NCBI GenBank assembly: GCA_030710605.1
Contig: CP092870.1
Coordinates: forward strand, 94,990,941-95,054,940
DNA: 64,000 bases
Direction of reading: 5' to 3'
Source of the DNA: Cordylochernes scorpioides
Lineage: Eukaryota > Arthropoda > Arachnida > Pseudoscorpiones > Chernetidae
The notes under the pieces were generated by a model. That model was not told where the DNA came from and ran no database searches. It was given only the letters and a program-made list of their open reading frames with translations. The translations under genes and the position numbers were made by a program. Position 1 is the first letter of the stretch. Every line of letters starts with the position of its first letter. Shown here one piece after another: positions 1-9,900 of this stretch.

Positions 1-241
1 TATTAAGGTGGGGAAATATCAAGCCTTCAGGGGTAGGTTTCTTTTTAAAAAATTAATTCACATATCTCTCTCTCTAGCTTACGGACATGGAACCCCTTCT
101 ACAGGAGAAAAATGTGATTGTATCGTGTTGTTCTCCTGTAAAACGGCTTCCATGTCCGAAAGCTAGAGAGAGATTTGTGAATTTAAAAAAAAAATTAAAA
201 AGAAACCTACCCCTGAAGGCTTGATATTTCCCCACCTTAAT
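1..241. repeat. Foldback element, family F1, copy 1
   Basis: A long hairpin: about 1-110 is the reverse complement of about 133-241, beginning TATTAAGGTGGGG and ending CCCCACCTTAATA. The stem includes an AGCTAGAGAGAGAT segment on both sides and the loop is short. The same stem vocabulary (AGCTTTCGG, GAGAGATTTGTGAATT, an AAGAAAC..CC(C/T)C end) recurs at 22405-22775 and 28900-29055, so this is a dispersed foldback family. No coding potential is seen. Confidence 0.8.
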
Positions 242-764
242 ATTAAAAAAATATTATTTATTAACATACTATTTTTACTTATTATTTATTAACGAATACC
301 TTTATATATTATTTCACACATACATTTAAATTTTGTAAATAGAGCAATCCATAGATCCATATAAAATAGGCGTTATTGTTAATTTTCAAAATATTCACAC
401 CCATATTTTACAAAATTTATTTTGTTCATAATATAAATATATTTATTAAATTTTTCTCCCTATTGAATATAACAAAAAATATATTTTAAGAAAACTTAAT
501 GCTGTTGACGTTATGTGGCGCTGAGTTTGTTGTTGACACACTTTAAAATGTTATAACACCTTGATAAAGGTGTTGGCGTTCAGCCAGCTGAAATATTGGT
601 AAAATAAATTATTTTTTTTTATCCAATATATGCCTTTTTAATTAAAAAAATATACATTCAAATGTTAATATTTTTAGAATTATATATATTTATTTCAGAT
701 TATTATTAGTGTAAAAGATCAACATTTTCTGTGCGCTGCCTTTTAATATTTTGAAATTTAACTA
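242..764. other. AT-rich spacer with repeat fragments, no gene
   Basis: No gene is seen. Positions 524-645 match one arm of the family M palindrome at 18667-18838 (CTTGATAAAG, GAAATATTGG, ATCCAATATATG). Positions 650-764 are the left part of a block that is repeated at 3660-3780. Confidence 0.6.
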
Positions 765-2211
765 CAGTAATCCCTCGTTAAGACGAACTCAACGGGAGAA
801 CGAAATACCTTTTTCGTCTTAAAAGAATATATACCGAATTCGTATTAGACGAATTGAATTCGTGGTATCCGGGGGTTGTACTTATGTACTACTGATGAGT
901 AAGAAAACTACATTTCTGAGGAATAACTAATAAATATATTTGAAAACAATATTAATGAAAATATTTTATAATTTTAAGGAACAACAATTATGTATATGTA
1001 TGTACATAAAGTATTTTATTTTAAAAGACAATATGGATAATATAATCACAATGTAAGGCAATAACATGAGAATATAAGTTTATTTTAAAACACAAATAAA
1101 AAAGAACAACAAAAGAAACAACTTACATAATATACTTGGTACATACAATGTTTATGTGTATGCAGCATATGCAGTATGCATAGAGTATCCTATATCTGGG
1201 TTTTCTCTGCAGGCTTCAGAAAGTCTGTTATAGTTTTTTGGTGGTATTTGATTGGGCACTGTTTCAGACACTCCCTTCTTATTTTATCCAGGTCATCTTC
1301 AAAATGAACATCAATATCCGCAGAGGTTTTGGACAGCTTCTGGAGGGTTTCGAGAGCCGCGATTACTTCCCCTCTAGTAGGCATCATTATCTCTTCTTTC
1401 ACCTCATCGTCTTCTGTTTCTTCTTCTTCTTTCTTCTTTTCTTCTAATTCGGGTGAACCGCAAATTTCCAACCCTTCATCCAGGGCAACATACTCCAGGA
1501 AAGTCAAAGTCTCAGCTGGGTTTGTAGCTGAAAGGAGTTTGGTCCATTCTTCAGGCTCATCAAGCATTGTTTCTGGAAGTGAAAACGAATCAGCTGTTTT
1601 TTCCACACCCAATGAGACACTTATTTCTTTAGCCTTTTCTTTGACAAGTGCGCCGGATACAGGAATATTATTTTGTCTACTTTTTTTAAACCATTTTAAA
1701 AGCTCATCTTCCACGTCTTGATGGGATGCTTTTCGAAGTCGTTTTGAAGAGCTCGAAGACCCTGAGGCAACAGCCGCCTTGGCCCCTACATTTATCAGTC
1801 GAGAAAAACAGCAATACTGGCACAATAGAGTCGAAATTTTCCACTGATTGAGCACATGGAACGATCCCAAGGGGATGGTTTCATAGAAAATGAGTCATCA
1901 TAACAAACAAAGGACGAATGTTTACACAAAAGACAAAGAGAGCCAATACTTGATATCAACGGCGTTTTTGTTGTTTTAATAGTTTATTGTTTTACTTATA
2001 ACTCGCCTTTAAAAACATATTAGAATTCGTTTTAACCGATTGATTAGTTCTGCTGGGGGCTAAATTTAATTCGTATTTCGTCATAACCGAATATTTCGTC
2101 TTAACCGGCAAAATCTCTTTGGAAAGCATTGAAATTTAACGGGGGAAAAGAAACGGTTCGCGCAAACCGAGAGTTCGTATAATCCGAGTTCGTGATAACG
2201 AGGGATTACTG
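765..2211 (-). mobile_element. pogo/Tigger-like DNA transposon, internally deleted
   Basis: Terminal inverted repeats start CAGTAATCCCTCGTTA at 765 and read the same inward from 2211, with AC(G)GAACTC following on both sides. TA target duplications flank it (763-764 and 2212-2213). The related block at 3640-4490 carries the uninterrupted TTTAACTAGTATAAT site, which fixes both ends. The inside encodes a transposase relic on the minus strand that lacks the catalytic domain. The length is 1447 bp. Confidence 0.9.
1190..1870 (-). pseudogene. Tigger/CENP-B-type transposase relic lacking the DDE domain
   Basis: An open frame of 226 codons. Residues about 48-90 (VEDELLKWFKKSR ... PVSGALVKEKAKEI) match the second helix-turn-helix (Tc5/CENP-B type) that binds transposon ends in pogo/Tigger proteins and centromere protein B. 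The remainder is an acidic C-terminal tail with a Glu/Lys run (about 145-165) and a helical end (GEVIAALETLQKL). The roughly 200-residue DDE catalytic domain normally between these parts is missing, so the protein could bind DNA at most. It lies wholly inside a TIR-bounded element. The first about 45 residues do not match a CENP-B N-terminal domain, and the start codon is uncertain. Confidence 0.75.
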
Positions 2212-2525
2212 TAGTATAATGACATAATTACTCATATTTTAAATACCTTTTTTTGTTGTTTCGTCAGAATTTTATATATATATATAAAGTTATCATTATT
2301 ATTCAATACATAGACACTATTTTTATTATTTTATTATTATATAAATTATTTATAAACAAATTCTTTATTTTGCTTATTTATAAAATATTTGGACATTGTG
2401 ATTTTTATTGTTCAATTTGAAATTATTTCTATAGACATTTTTGATTTCGTTTAATTAATTATTTTGTAATTGCTAATTTTATTTTAAAATTTTTGCTTTT
2501 TAAAGTCTTTTTTTTTTTTCACGGA

Positions 2526-2537
2526 GGGGGGGGGGGG
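2526..2537. other. Poly-G tract (12 G)
   Basis: A G homopolymer in the left member of the duplicated block. Its partner at 4088-4110 has grown to 23 G. Confidence 0.9.
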
Positions 2538-2984
2538 AGGTTATTATATAATCTAAAGATTCAAATATTTTATTTAAAAAATATATATATATTTTCCATT
2601 CACACATTGAATATTCCTACATTTTTGACCACTAAGTTTTTTTAGAATATGCTACCATTAATATTTGGTGTAAATATGTATATATATAAACTCACCTATT
2701 TTTAAAAACTCACTAATTTATAATTAATTTATAAATTCTATATAACTGTGAAAAATGTTTTATTGTAATTTTCTTCAAGTAATTAAAAATAAAACTACTT
2801 GATAGTAATTAATTATTCTTCTGCTTTTCTTTTAATGCGACTCAAGTACGTTCAAATATTTATCTTACAAAAATATATCATAACAGTAAGCCAACAAATT
2901 TATTATAACAGAAGTCGACAGACTATCACCTGTTTATTCGTTCAAAATGCCAAAAGCGAAAATATCTTATTTTTAAATATGCAA

Positions 2985-3310
2985 ATCCTCAACCAACCAT
3001 ATTCATCTTCAACCATAGCAATTTCTAAACAACCATAGCCATCTCCAAACAATAATTGTAATCTCCGACAAAAAATAGCCATCCTAATAAAAAAATAGCC
3101 ATCTCTAAAAAGCAATAGCCTATCCATGCAAGCATAGCCAACTTTAATCAAACATACCTATCTGCAAGCGAACATAGCCATCTAAAGCAGCCATAGCCAT
3201 CTAAAATCAACCATGATTACCTACGAACAACCTAGCCACTTACAAGCAACCGTAGTCACCCACAAACAACCATAGTCACTTACTTACAAGCAAGTAGCTA
3301 ACGCCAGACA
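2985..3310. repeat. Degenerate minisatellite of about 20 bp
   Basis: Repeated variants of CCATAGCCATCTCCAAACAA with many substitutions and single-base indels, about 15 units. Not coding. Confidence 0.7.
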
Positions 3311-3639
3311 ACTCCGAATATCTCCATTTCCAGTCATCGCCATCACCAGCAGTCTCAAACTTCGAGATCCTTCTCCCCAGCAACTTTGTGTCCACCCCCC
3401 AGCAGTTTCCCCGTTATCAGACTTTCCAAGGTACTTTTTATTTCTACCATTGTATAAAATTTACACCAAATTTTACCTTTACTAATTCTCACACATGCTT
3501 TTCAATAGTTTCAATCGCGTATTTGTTTCTAGTTATATTCCTTTTTTCAAATCATTTTTAAATATCAGCACCAAATCTTATGCCAAAAAAATATACTTAA
3601 TGTCATTCTATCTATCTCTCTATTATAATTTTATTATTA

Positions 3640-4490
3640 AAATATTATTAACAAATACATTTATGTATTAACTCACATACATTTGAATGTTATTATTTTA
3701 GGAATAATATTCATTTTAGATTATTATTTGTGTAAAAATAAACATTTTCTCTGCTGTCTTTTATATTTTGAAATTTAACTAGTATAATAGCATAATTACT
3801 CATATTTTAAATACATTTTTTTTGTTGCTTCGTCTGAAATTTTATATAAATCTATCGTTATTATTCAATATATAGACATTTATAATAATAATATATATAT
3901 TTCCTAAATATATACATTATTTATAAACAAACTCTTTCTTTTGTTTATTTGTAAAATATTTGGACATTGATTTTTATTGTTTAATTTGTAATTATTTCTA
4001 GGGACATTTTAATTTCGTTTAATTAATTATTTTATGATTACCAATTTTATTTAAAAAAAAAATTTTTTAAGTCTTTCTTTTTTCACAGGGGGGGGGGGGG
4101 GGGGGGGGGGATATTATATAATCTAAACATTCAAATATTTTATTTTCATTCATTGAATATTCTACATTTTTGACCACATAAGTTTTTTTTTAAATAGAAT
4201 ATGCTACTTTTGTTATAAATATATAGTGTGTGTGTTAACTCACCTATTTTAAAAAATTCACCAATATAGAATTAATTTATAAATTCTATATAACTCGGAA
4301 ACTTTTTTACTGTAATTTTCTTCAAGTAATTGAAAATAAAACTACTTGATAGTAATTAATTATTCTTCTGCTTTTCTTTTAATACGACTCTCTTGTGTGT
4401 GCACCTTCAAATCTTTAACTTAAAAAAATATATATATCATAACAGTAAGCCGACAAATTTATTATAATATATATATATGAAATAAACAAT
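3640..4490. repeat. Paralogous copy of 650-764 plus 2212-2900, without the Tigger insertion
   Basis: The sequence follows 650-764 then directly 2212-2900 (for example ACTCATATTTTAAATAC, TATTTGGACATTG, the poly-G, then AGTAATTAATTATTCTTCTG). The two copies differ by many substitutions and small indels, so the duplication is older than the Tigger insertion in the left copy. No coding sequence is seen. Confidence 0.85.
4088..4110. other. Poly-G tract (23 G)
   Basis: Twenty-three consecutive G, flanked by CACA and ATATT. The length is probably unreliable in assembly and may form G-quadruplexes. Confidence 0.9.
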
Positions 4491-4523
4491 AGAAAAAAAA
4501 AAGATAAGTGGGTCAGATGTTGA

Positions 4524-4788
4524 TATTAAAAATAAAGAAGGCATCTCCTGACCACGAGCACATGTGCTTTTTAGATGACAGAGCGCCATCTAGTGGAGCA
4601 AAAATAAACTAAACGTTTATTTAGCTTGCTCCGTGATATTTGGCCAACCCAATTTCTTGATAAATCAAGCGATGGAGCAAGCTAAATAAACGATTAGTTT
4701 ATTTTTGCTCCACTAGATGGCGCTCTGCCATCTAAAAAGCACATGTGCTCGTGGTCAGGAGATGCCTTCTTTATTTTTAATATATATA
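4524..4788. repeat. Foldback of family P (GATGGCGC family)
   Basis: Arms at about 4540-4660 and 4674-4772 are complementary; both contain CCACTAGATGGCGCTC and CTGACCACGAGCACATG. Related pieces lie at 15715-16120, 20045-20130, 22800-22885, 28170-28250 and 33270-33625. The centre, with TTGATAAATCAAG, matches the flank of the decayed hammerhead motif at 33.4 kb. This suggests the hairpin is a rearranged end of the same retroelement family. Confidence 0.75.
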
Positions 4789-5081
4789 TATTGAAAAGGC
4801 ATATCCCGACCACGCTCATGAGCATCTTTTTCTTTTTTTTTTTCTTTTTTTTTTCACACACATTATACACTGGTCCGCGCAAAATTAAAGGAACAACATA
4901 TTTTTTCATTTATCTCAAATTTTATTGAACATTTATCAATGAAATTTTATACACAAATTTATTATTCCATTATTGATTAGAATACTCGAAATCAAATAAT
5001 TCCAACACGTATTTTATGCAAATTAGCCGGTCAAACAATGATCCTCTTGCAGTCAGTGTATAAATATCTTGGAAATTGTTG

Positions 5082-5408
5082 TTAATATGGGGTGTGATCG
5101 CCTTTAACTGATAGACAGGCTCTACATCGGCGACCCATACTAAGAATTAGGGAGTTTATCAGCTCCTGTGGAATCAACGCCCACTCTTGTGTTAAGGCTG
5201 TTTCTAGCTCATGAGTGTTTCTAAGAGGGGGTTGGAGGGATGAGATCCGTCGTCCTAGGTTGTCCCATACATGCTCAATGGGATTTAGGTCTGGGGATCG
5301 AGCTGGCCAATTCATCCGAGCAATTGCATGGTTTTGGAGAAAAGTGTCGACCACATCAGCCCTATGTGGACGGGCATTATCATCCATTAGAAAAAAGTTT
5401 TCTCGCAT
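5082..5408 (-). pseudogene. Tc1 transposase C-terminal half (inverted duplicate)
   Basis: An uninterrupted reading of the catalytic C-terminal region. It has MDDNARPHRA with the second catalytic aspartate, then PDLNPIEHVWDNL with the glutamate of the DD34E triad. The N-terminal DNA-binding domains and first aspartate are absent. It faces away from the second copy at 5409-6125 and shares the element's left terminal repeat. It is better preserved than that copy, which has stops. Confidence 0.85.
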
Positions 5409-6125
5409 TTCAACTGATACAATACGCAGAAGGCTTCACATGAAGGGCCTCTATGCTCGACGACCCATAATTTGTGTGCCGTTGACACCACCTCAAAAGA
5501 GAGCAAGGGAACTTTGGCGCAGACAACATGTCGCCTGGAATCCAGATGAATAGAGACGTGTAATGTTCACTGATGAGTCCAGATTCTCTCTAAACAGCTA
5601 TTATCGTCGTGTCTTTGTCTGGAGAGAGGTAGGAACCAGAAATAATCCCCGAAATATGGTTGAAAGGGATCCCTACAGAAGCCAATGTTTTATTGTCTGA
5701 GCTGGAATCTTCTTGGGCGATCGCACAGCACTCCATATTTTTCGGCAAGGAACCCTGACTGGACAGAGGTATCGGGACGAGATCTTGGCAGCATATATGA
5801 TGCCTCAAGTATTGGAAATAGGAGAAAACTTTTTTCTAATGGATGATGATGCCCGTCCACATAGGGCTGGTGTGGTCGACTCTTTTCTCCAAAACCATGC
5901 AATTGCTCGGATGAATTGACCAGCTCGATCCCCAGACCTAAATCCCATTGAGTATGTATGGGACAACCTAGGACGGCGGATCTCATCCCTCCAACCTCCT
6001 CCTAGAAACACTGATGAGCTAGAAACACACTTTTGAAAAAGAGTGGGCGTTGATTCCACAGGAGCTGATAAACTCCCTAATTCTTAGTATGGGTCACCGA
6101 TGTAGATCCTGTCTATCAGTTAAAG
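5409..6125 (+). pseudogene. Tc1 transposase, central and C-terminal part, with stops
   Basis: Reads from a linker segment (TIRRRLHMKGLYARRP) through MFTDESRF (first catalytic Asp), MDDDARPHRA (second Asp) and PDLNPIEYVWDNL (Glu). In-frame stops lie near 5551, 5698 and 5917, and a frameshift near 6030 follows the conserved block. Non-functional. The N-terminal paired-like domain is missing because the inverted duplicate replaces it. Confidence 0.85.
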
Positions 6126-6254
6126 GCGCTCACACCCCATATTAACAACACCCCATATTAATAAATTTGTGTATAAAATTTCATTGATAAATGTTCAATA
6201 AAATTTGAGATAAATGAAAAAAATATGTTGTTCCTTTAATTTTGCGGACCAGTG

Positions 6255-6524
6255 TATATACGGAATTAAATTTATATAATCACCCACATAAATGCATGCA
6301 CAAAGCTATCTGTTCCACATCATTAATGTTTGTTCATCTCAGTGGCTAGCTAGTCATGTTGGGACCAGGCAGAGATGGGTCAAGTGAATGGAAGCCACAA
6401 GCACGAATTTACCAGCAAGGCTATCACATAAGATATATCAGACCTTATTTACATCACTGTGTTGTATAATGAGTGAAAAGTTTGTGCAGAGCCATTACGA
6501 ACCGACGGAGGCAGATTATGAAAT
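6255..6524 (+). other. Spacer, no gene recognised
   Basis: Between the Tc1 relic and the minisatellite. No exon with convincing splice sites or homology is seen. Confidence 0.4.
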
Positions 6525-6745
6525 GTGCACCGTGTACTGTACACCGTGTCCTCCCACTGTGCACGGTGTGTTGTCCTGTCCCCCACCGTACACGGTGTGT
6601 TGTCCTGTCCCCCACCGTACACGGTGTGTTGTCCTGTCCCCCCACCACTATACACCGAATGTATTCCTGTCCTTCACTATACACCGAATGTGTTCCTGTC
6701 CTTCACTATACACCGAATGTGTTCCTGTCCCCCACTAAACACGGT
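6525..6745. repeat. Minisatellite upstream of the lectin exon
   Basis: About eight units of 26-29 bp built on GTGTGTTGTCCTGTCCCCCA followed by CCGTACACG or CTATACACCGAAT. The repeats are open in several frames, which is a composition effect. The array ends 9 bp before the predicted exon and its C/T content may serve as the polypyrimidine tract. Confidence 0.85.
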
Positions 6746-6753
6746 GTGTCCAG

Positions 6754-6918
6754 GGTATAGCCACGTGTGCCAAGGAACCAACTGTATCTTCCTGATGGGA
6801 GATGCGGCCAACTGGACTGAGGCGAGTTCCAGATGTCACTTTTTGTCCGCGGAACTAGTTGATCCGAAGGGCACCACTCAGGAATGGGTGGCCAAGTCCT
6901 TCAAGGACGGCTACCTGG
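6754..6918 (+). CDS. aGPCR exon: first half of a C-type-lectin-like domain
   Basis: Acceptor GTGTCCAG, donor GTAAGT. The translation has CQGTNCIFL, then WTEASSRCHFLSAELVDPK, which is the first helix and Cys of a C-type lectin fold (W..A...C...A.L). The exon begins by completing a codon (phase 1 upstream) and ends in phase 1. It follows a minisatellite. The exon carrying the start and signal peptide must lie further upstream and is not visible here. Confidence 0.7.
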
Positions 6919-9900
6919 GTAAGTGGTCTAGCTGTGACCTAACCTTGAGTCATTTCAGTTTGTGACAATCTTGACCTCAGAGGAAGTCACCTCTAGCAAT
7001 AAGTTTCTTTGTTAATAAACCTATAGAAATACAACATCAACTTTCGAGCTGGGAGCTCTTCCTCAGACTTTGTTATCGACAACCTGGTTTAAAGTGTAGC
7101 TACATAAACCACACCAATGGATAGTGGACTACCTAGACCGAAGTCTGTACACAAACTAGTCGCAAATTGAAACATAGCCAAACATTTGAGAAATGACCCC
7201 CTCGAAAGCTGACTTTGTAGCTTTATAGGTTTGTAAAACGCCATTTTGAAGGTTGGTTAAAAAAAAAGAGGTTGATGTAAATAATTTTCAACTCAATATA
7301 GGAAGTGGAAAGTCTTTGATGTTTCCAGTCGTTTTATTTTTATTTTTTGAAGGAGAGACAGAGGAAATTTTGTTCACACTTGGTTATATCGTATGTCTTC
7401 AATAAAGGTCACTGTAATATCTTTCAGAGTTATTGTCTGAATCCCGATATACATGGTAAAAGGAACAGCAATGTTAGATCCCGCTATGGATAAAAAAAAT
7501 ATTGCGTACCCACCCAATTATTGAAAAATCGAAGTATTCTTTGCCTTTTAAGGTTTCATTACAGCCACCTTTTTTTTTTTTGCTTATCCCTAGTACACGT
7601 GGTACTGGCCGTGATATTCATGGTGGGTAGAAGTAGGCGACTGCTTTTACTGTAAGTGCACCAAATGTCTACACATGTGAAAAGCAGTTTGACTTTGCAC
7701 TTACAAATGTGCCAGAGCCCCGTTTGTTTACTTGCACCCCCTGGTGGGGTTGAACTTTTGCAAGAATCGGGGGCCATTGGAACATTTTTTTTTCTGAATC
7801 AGAAAAAAGACAGTCATTTTTAACGTTGTTATATATATTACTAGACGGGTGACCCGGGCTTCGCCCCGGGATTGATCCGTGTGCATATCTACCCGAGTGA
7901 TATATATTTTGATAAGATTTTTTAAATAATTGTTTGTTATTAGCATTATCTATTTGTTTGCATCATCATAATTTAATCTAATCTTTGATAGGGGGCGGTG
8001 TTCATGAGCTAAGTAGAATAATTTGAATATATAGTTTTAATAATTGATTTACCGGGTAGTTGGCGACTTCTGTACGCTCCAGGAACCTGGGTTACTTAAA
8101 TAAATAAATAATTGATTTATATATTTTTTAAAATAGCCTATCGTCTTCCCCGTATTTTTTACCTATGTATGGAAATTTTGGTTTGAATTAGTGAACTACT
8201 GCGAATTTGTATACCGGACATACAAACATACAAGCATTCATTTTTATATATATAGATATACTAGCCGAATGACCCGGGCAACGCCCGGGTTTTACTCGAT
8301 TAAATGTTTTTATTCAAATAATATTCGTTACAATTATAAATTGACACCGTGGATGTCACTTTTGTGAAACGTCCCGCTCCAAACTTTGTGTCTGAGAAGC
8401 GATATTTTTATAGAAAGATGATCTGGCTTTTGTTTTCTGCTCGAATGAATGTTTTTCTGTTAGAATTTTGTTCCCGCGTACAAAACAATGAACTGGTTTC
8501 ACCCGTGGTCTCTGCTTTTTGGAATTTTTCCCGATATAATTATGTATCTAATAATCAAACATGATACAGCAATATCGTCATCATTTTCTGACTAAAAATA
8601 TATAGTTTTAATAATTGATTTGATTAATATAGTTGATATAATATATATATATATATAAATAAATATAAAGCATATATTGGATCTGAATTTATTAAACGGC
8701 CAATATTTCTAGGGGCAACACGCCTCTCTTTATCAAGGCTTTTGATTTAAACTAAATCACGTGGGCATGTGATCCACTCATGCTATATATAATCTATATT
8801 AATAAAATGCAAATTTCACAAGTGTTGTTCACTAAAAACTTTCGTTACAATGCATCAATTTCGACCAAATTTTCAACATTTATGTAAAACGAGATGGAGC
8901 AGGTTTTGCTTAACATCAAAATATATTTCCTAACATTAACATGCGTAACTTCGGTGTTATCGATTAAATACAAAAAAAAATCAACAGAGTTAATTTTATT
9001 TATATATAAATACAAAAAAAAAAAAATTCAACAGAGTTAATTTTTTTACATACTAGCTAATAATCTCAATCTAAAAAAATATTCAAAACAAGCAATTTTA
9101 AGATAACACCATATGTAAAACAGTCGGCCAAGAAAACAACAACGATATTACATCTTTCTCACATATTCACACACAATCTTGATTAATAATTAAAACTAAT
9201 CTTTAACATTGTTTATTATACTTCATAATATATAATATTCGTTAGGAAAACTTTCACTCGGATAAAACCCGGGCGAAGCCGGGTACACATCCGCTAGTAT
9301 TTATATATATAGATAAATGAGTTTTAAAAATTGTAAAAAAAAAAAATGCATCGGCCGGGAATCGAACCCTGGCCGCCCGCGTGGCAGGCGAGCATTCTAC
9401 CACTGAACCACCGATGCTTTAAAAAAATGGCCATATTTAGGTATTCATTCCATTCCGGATTAGTCCGCGTAAAAAAAAGTTCTTCAAATGAAAAAAAGAA
9501 ATAGCCAAAAATACTAATCAAAATGCAGCCGAAAATTTTCCTCAGGTTTATAAAAAGCGACATGCAAAATTTGGTACCAATTGGTTCAGTAGTTTTTGAG
9601 TTTATCGCGAAACAGACAGACTGACAGACAGAAATTGACTTTTATATATATAGAGATATATTCATTGTTGTCATAATATAATTTAAGGTTTTCAGATCGG
9701 TTAAATTAGGTTAAAGTAGCTCTTGTAGGTTTGGTTAAGTTGATTTAGATATAAAATTATTTTTGTTTACCGCGAGTAGTAATACAAATTTCAACCCGTT
9801 GAAATCTCACCTAAATTTTAGTATTTTCTATGTTATGATTGATATACCGAATGTGTTTTTGTAGACCTGCATTATCGCCCTGCCTTGTGTTAAGTTGTAA

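Larger units (their letters stand above)
4868..6254. mobile_element. Tc1-like transposon relic with palindromic structure
   Basis: Starts CACTGGTCCGCGCAAAA at 4868 and ends with its complement at 6254, flanked by TA at 4866-4867 and 6255-6256. The near-perfect terminal repeats are about 100 bp. The inverted similarity continues inward to about 5405 and 5820, because the 3' half of the transposase gene is present twice in opposite orientation. The right copy reads plus, the left copy minus. The 5' portion of the transposase gene is absent. Confidence 0.88.

Noticed and set aside
885-905. CTGATGAGT inside the Tigger element
   Set aside because: No stem-loop plus GAAA follows.
5570-5580. ACTGATGAGTCC resembling a hammerhead core
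   Set aside because: It is the codons for the conserved TDES of the Tc1 transposase.
6388-6752. Cys/Pro-rich open frames running into the lectin exon
   Set aside because: Generated by the minisatellite; the splice acceptor at 6753 and the phase of the next exon separate them from the lectin exon.
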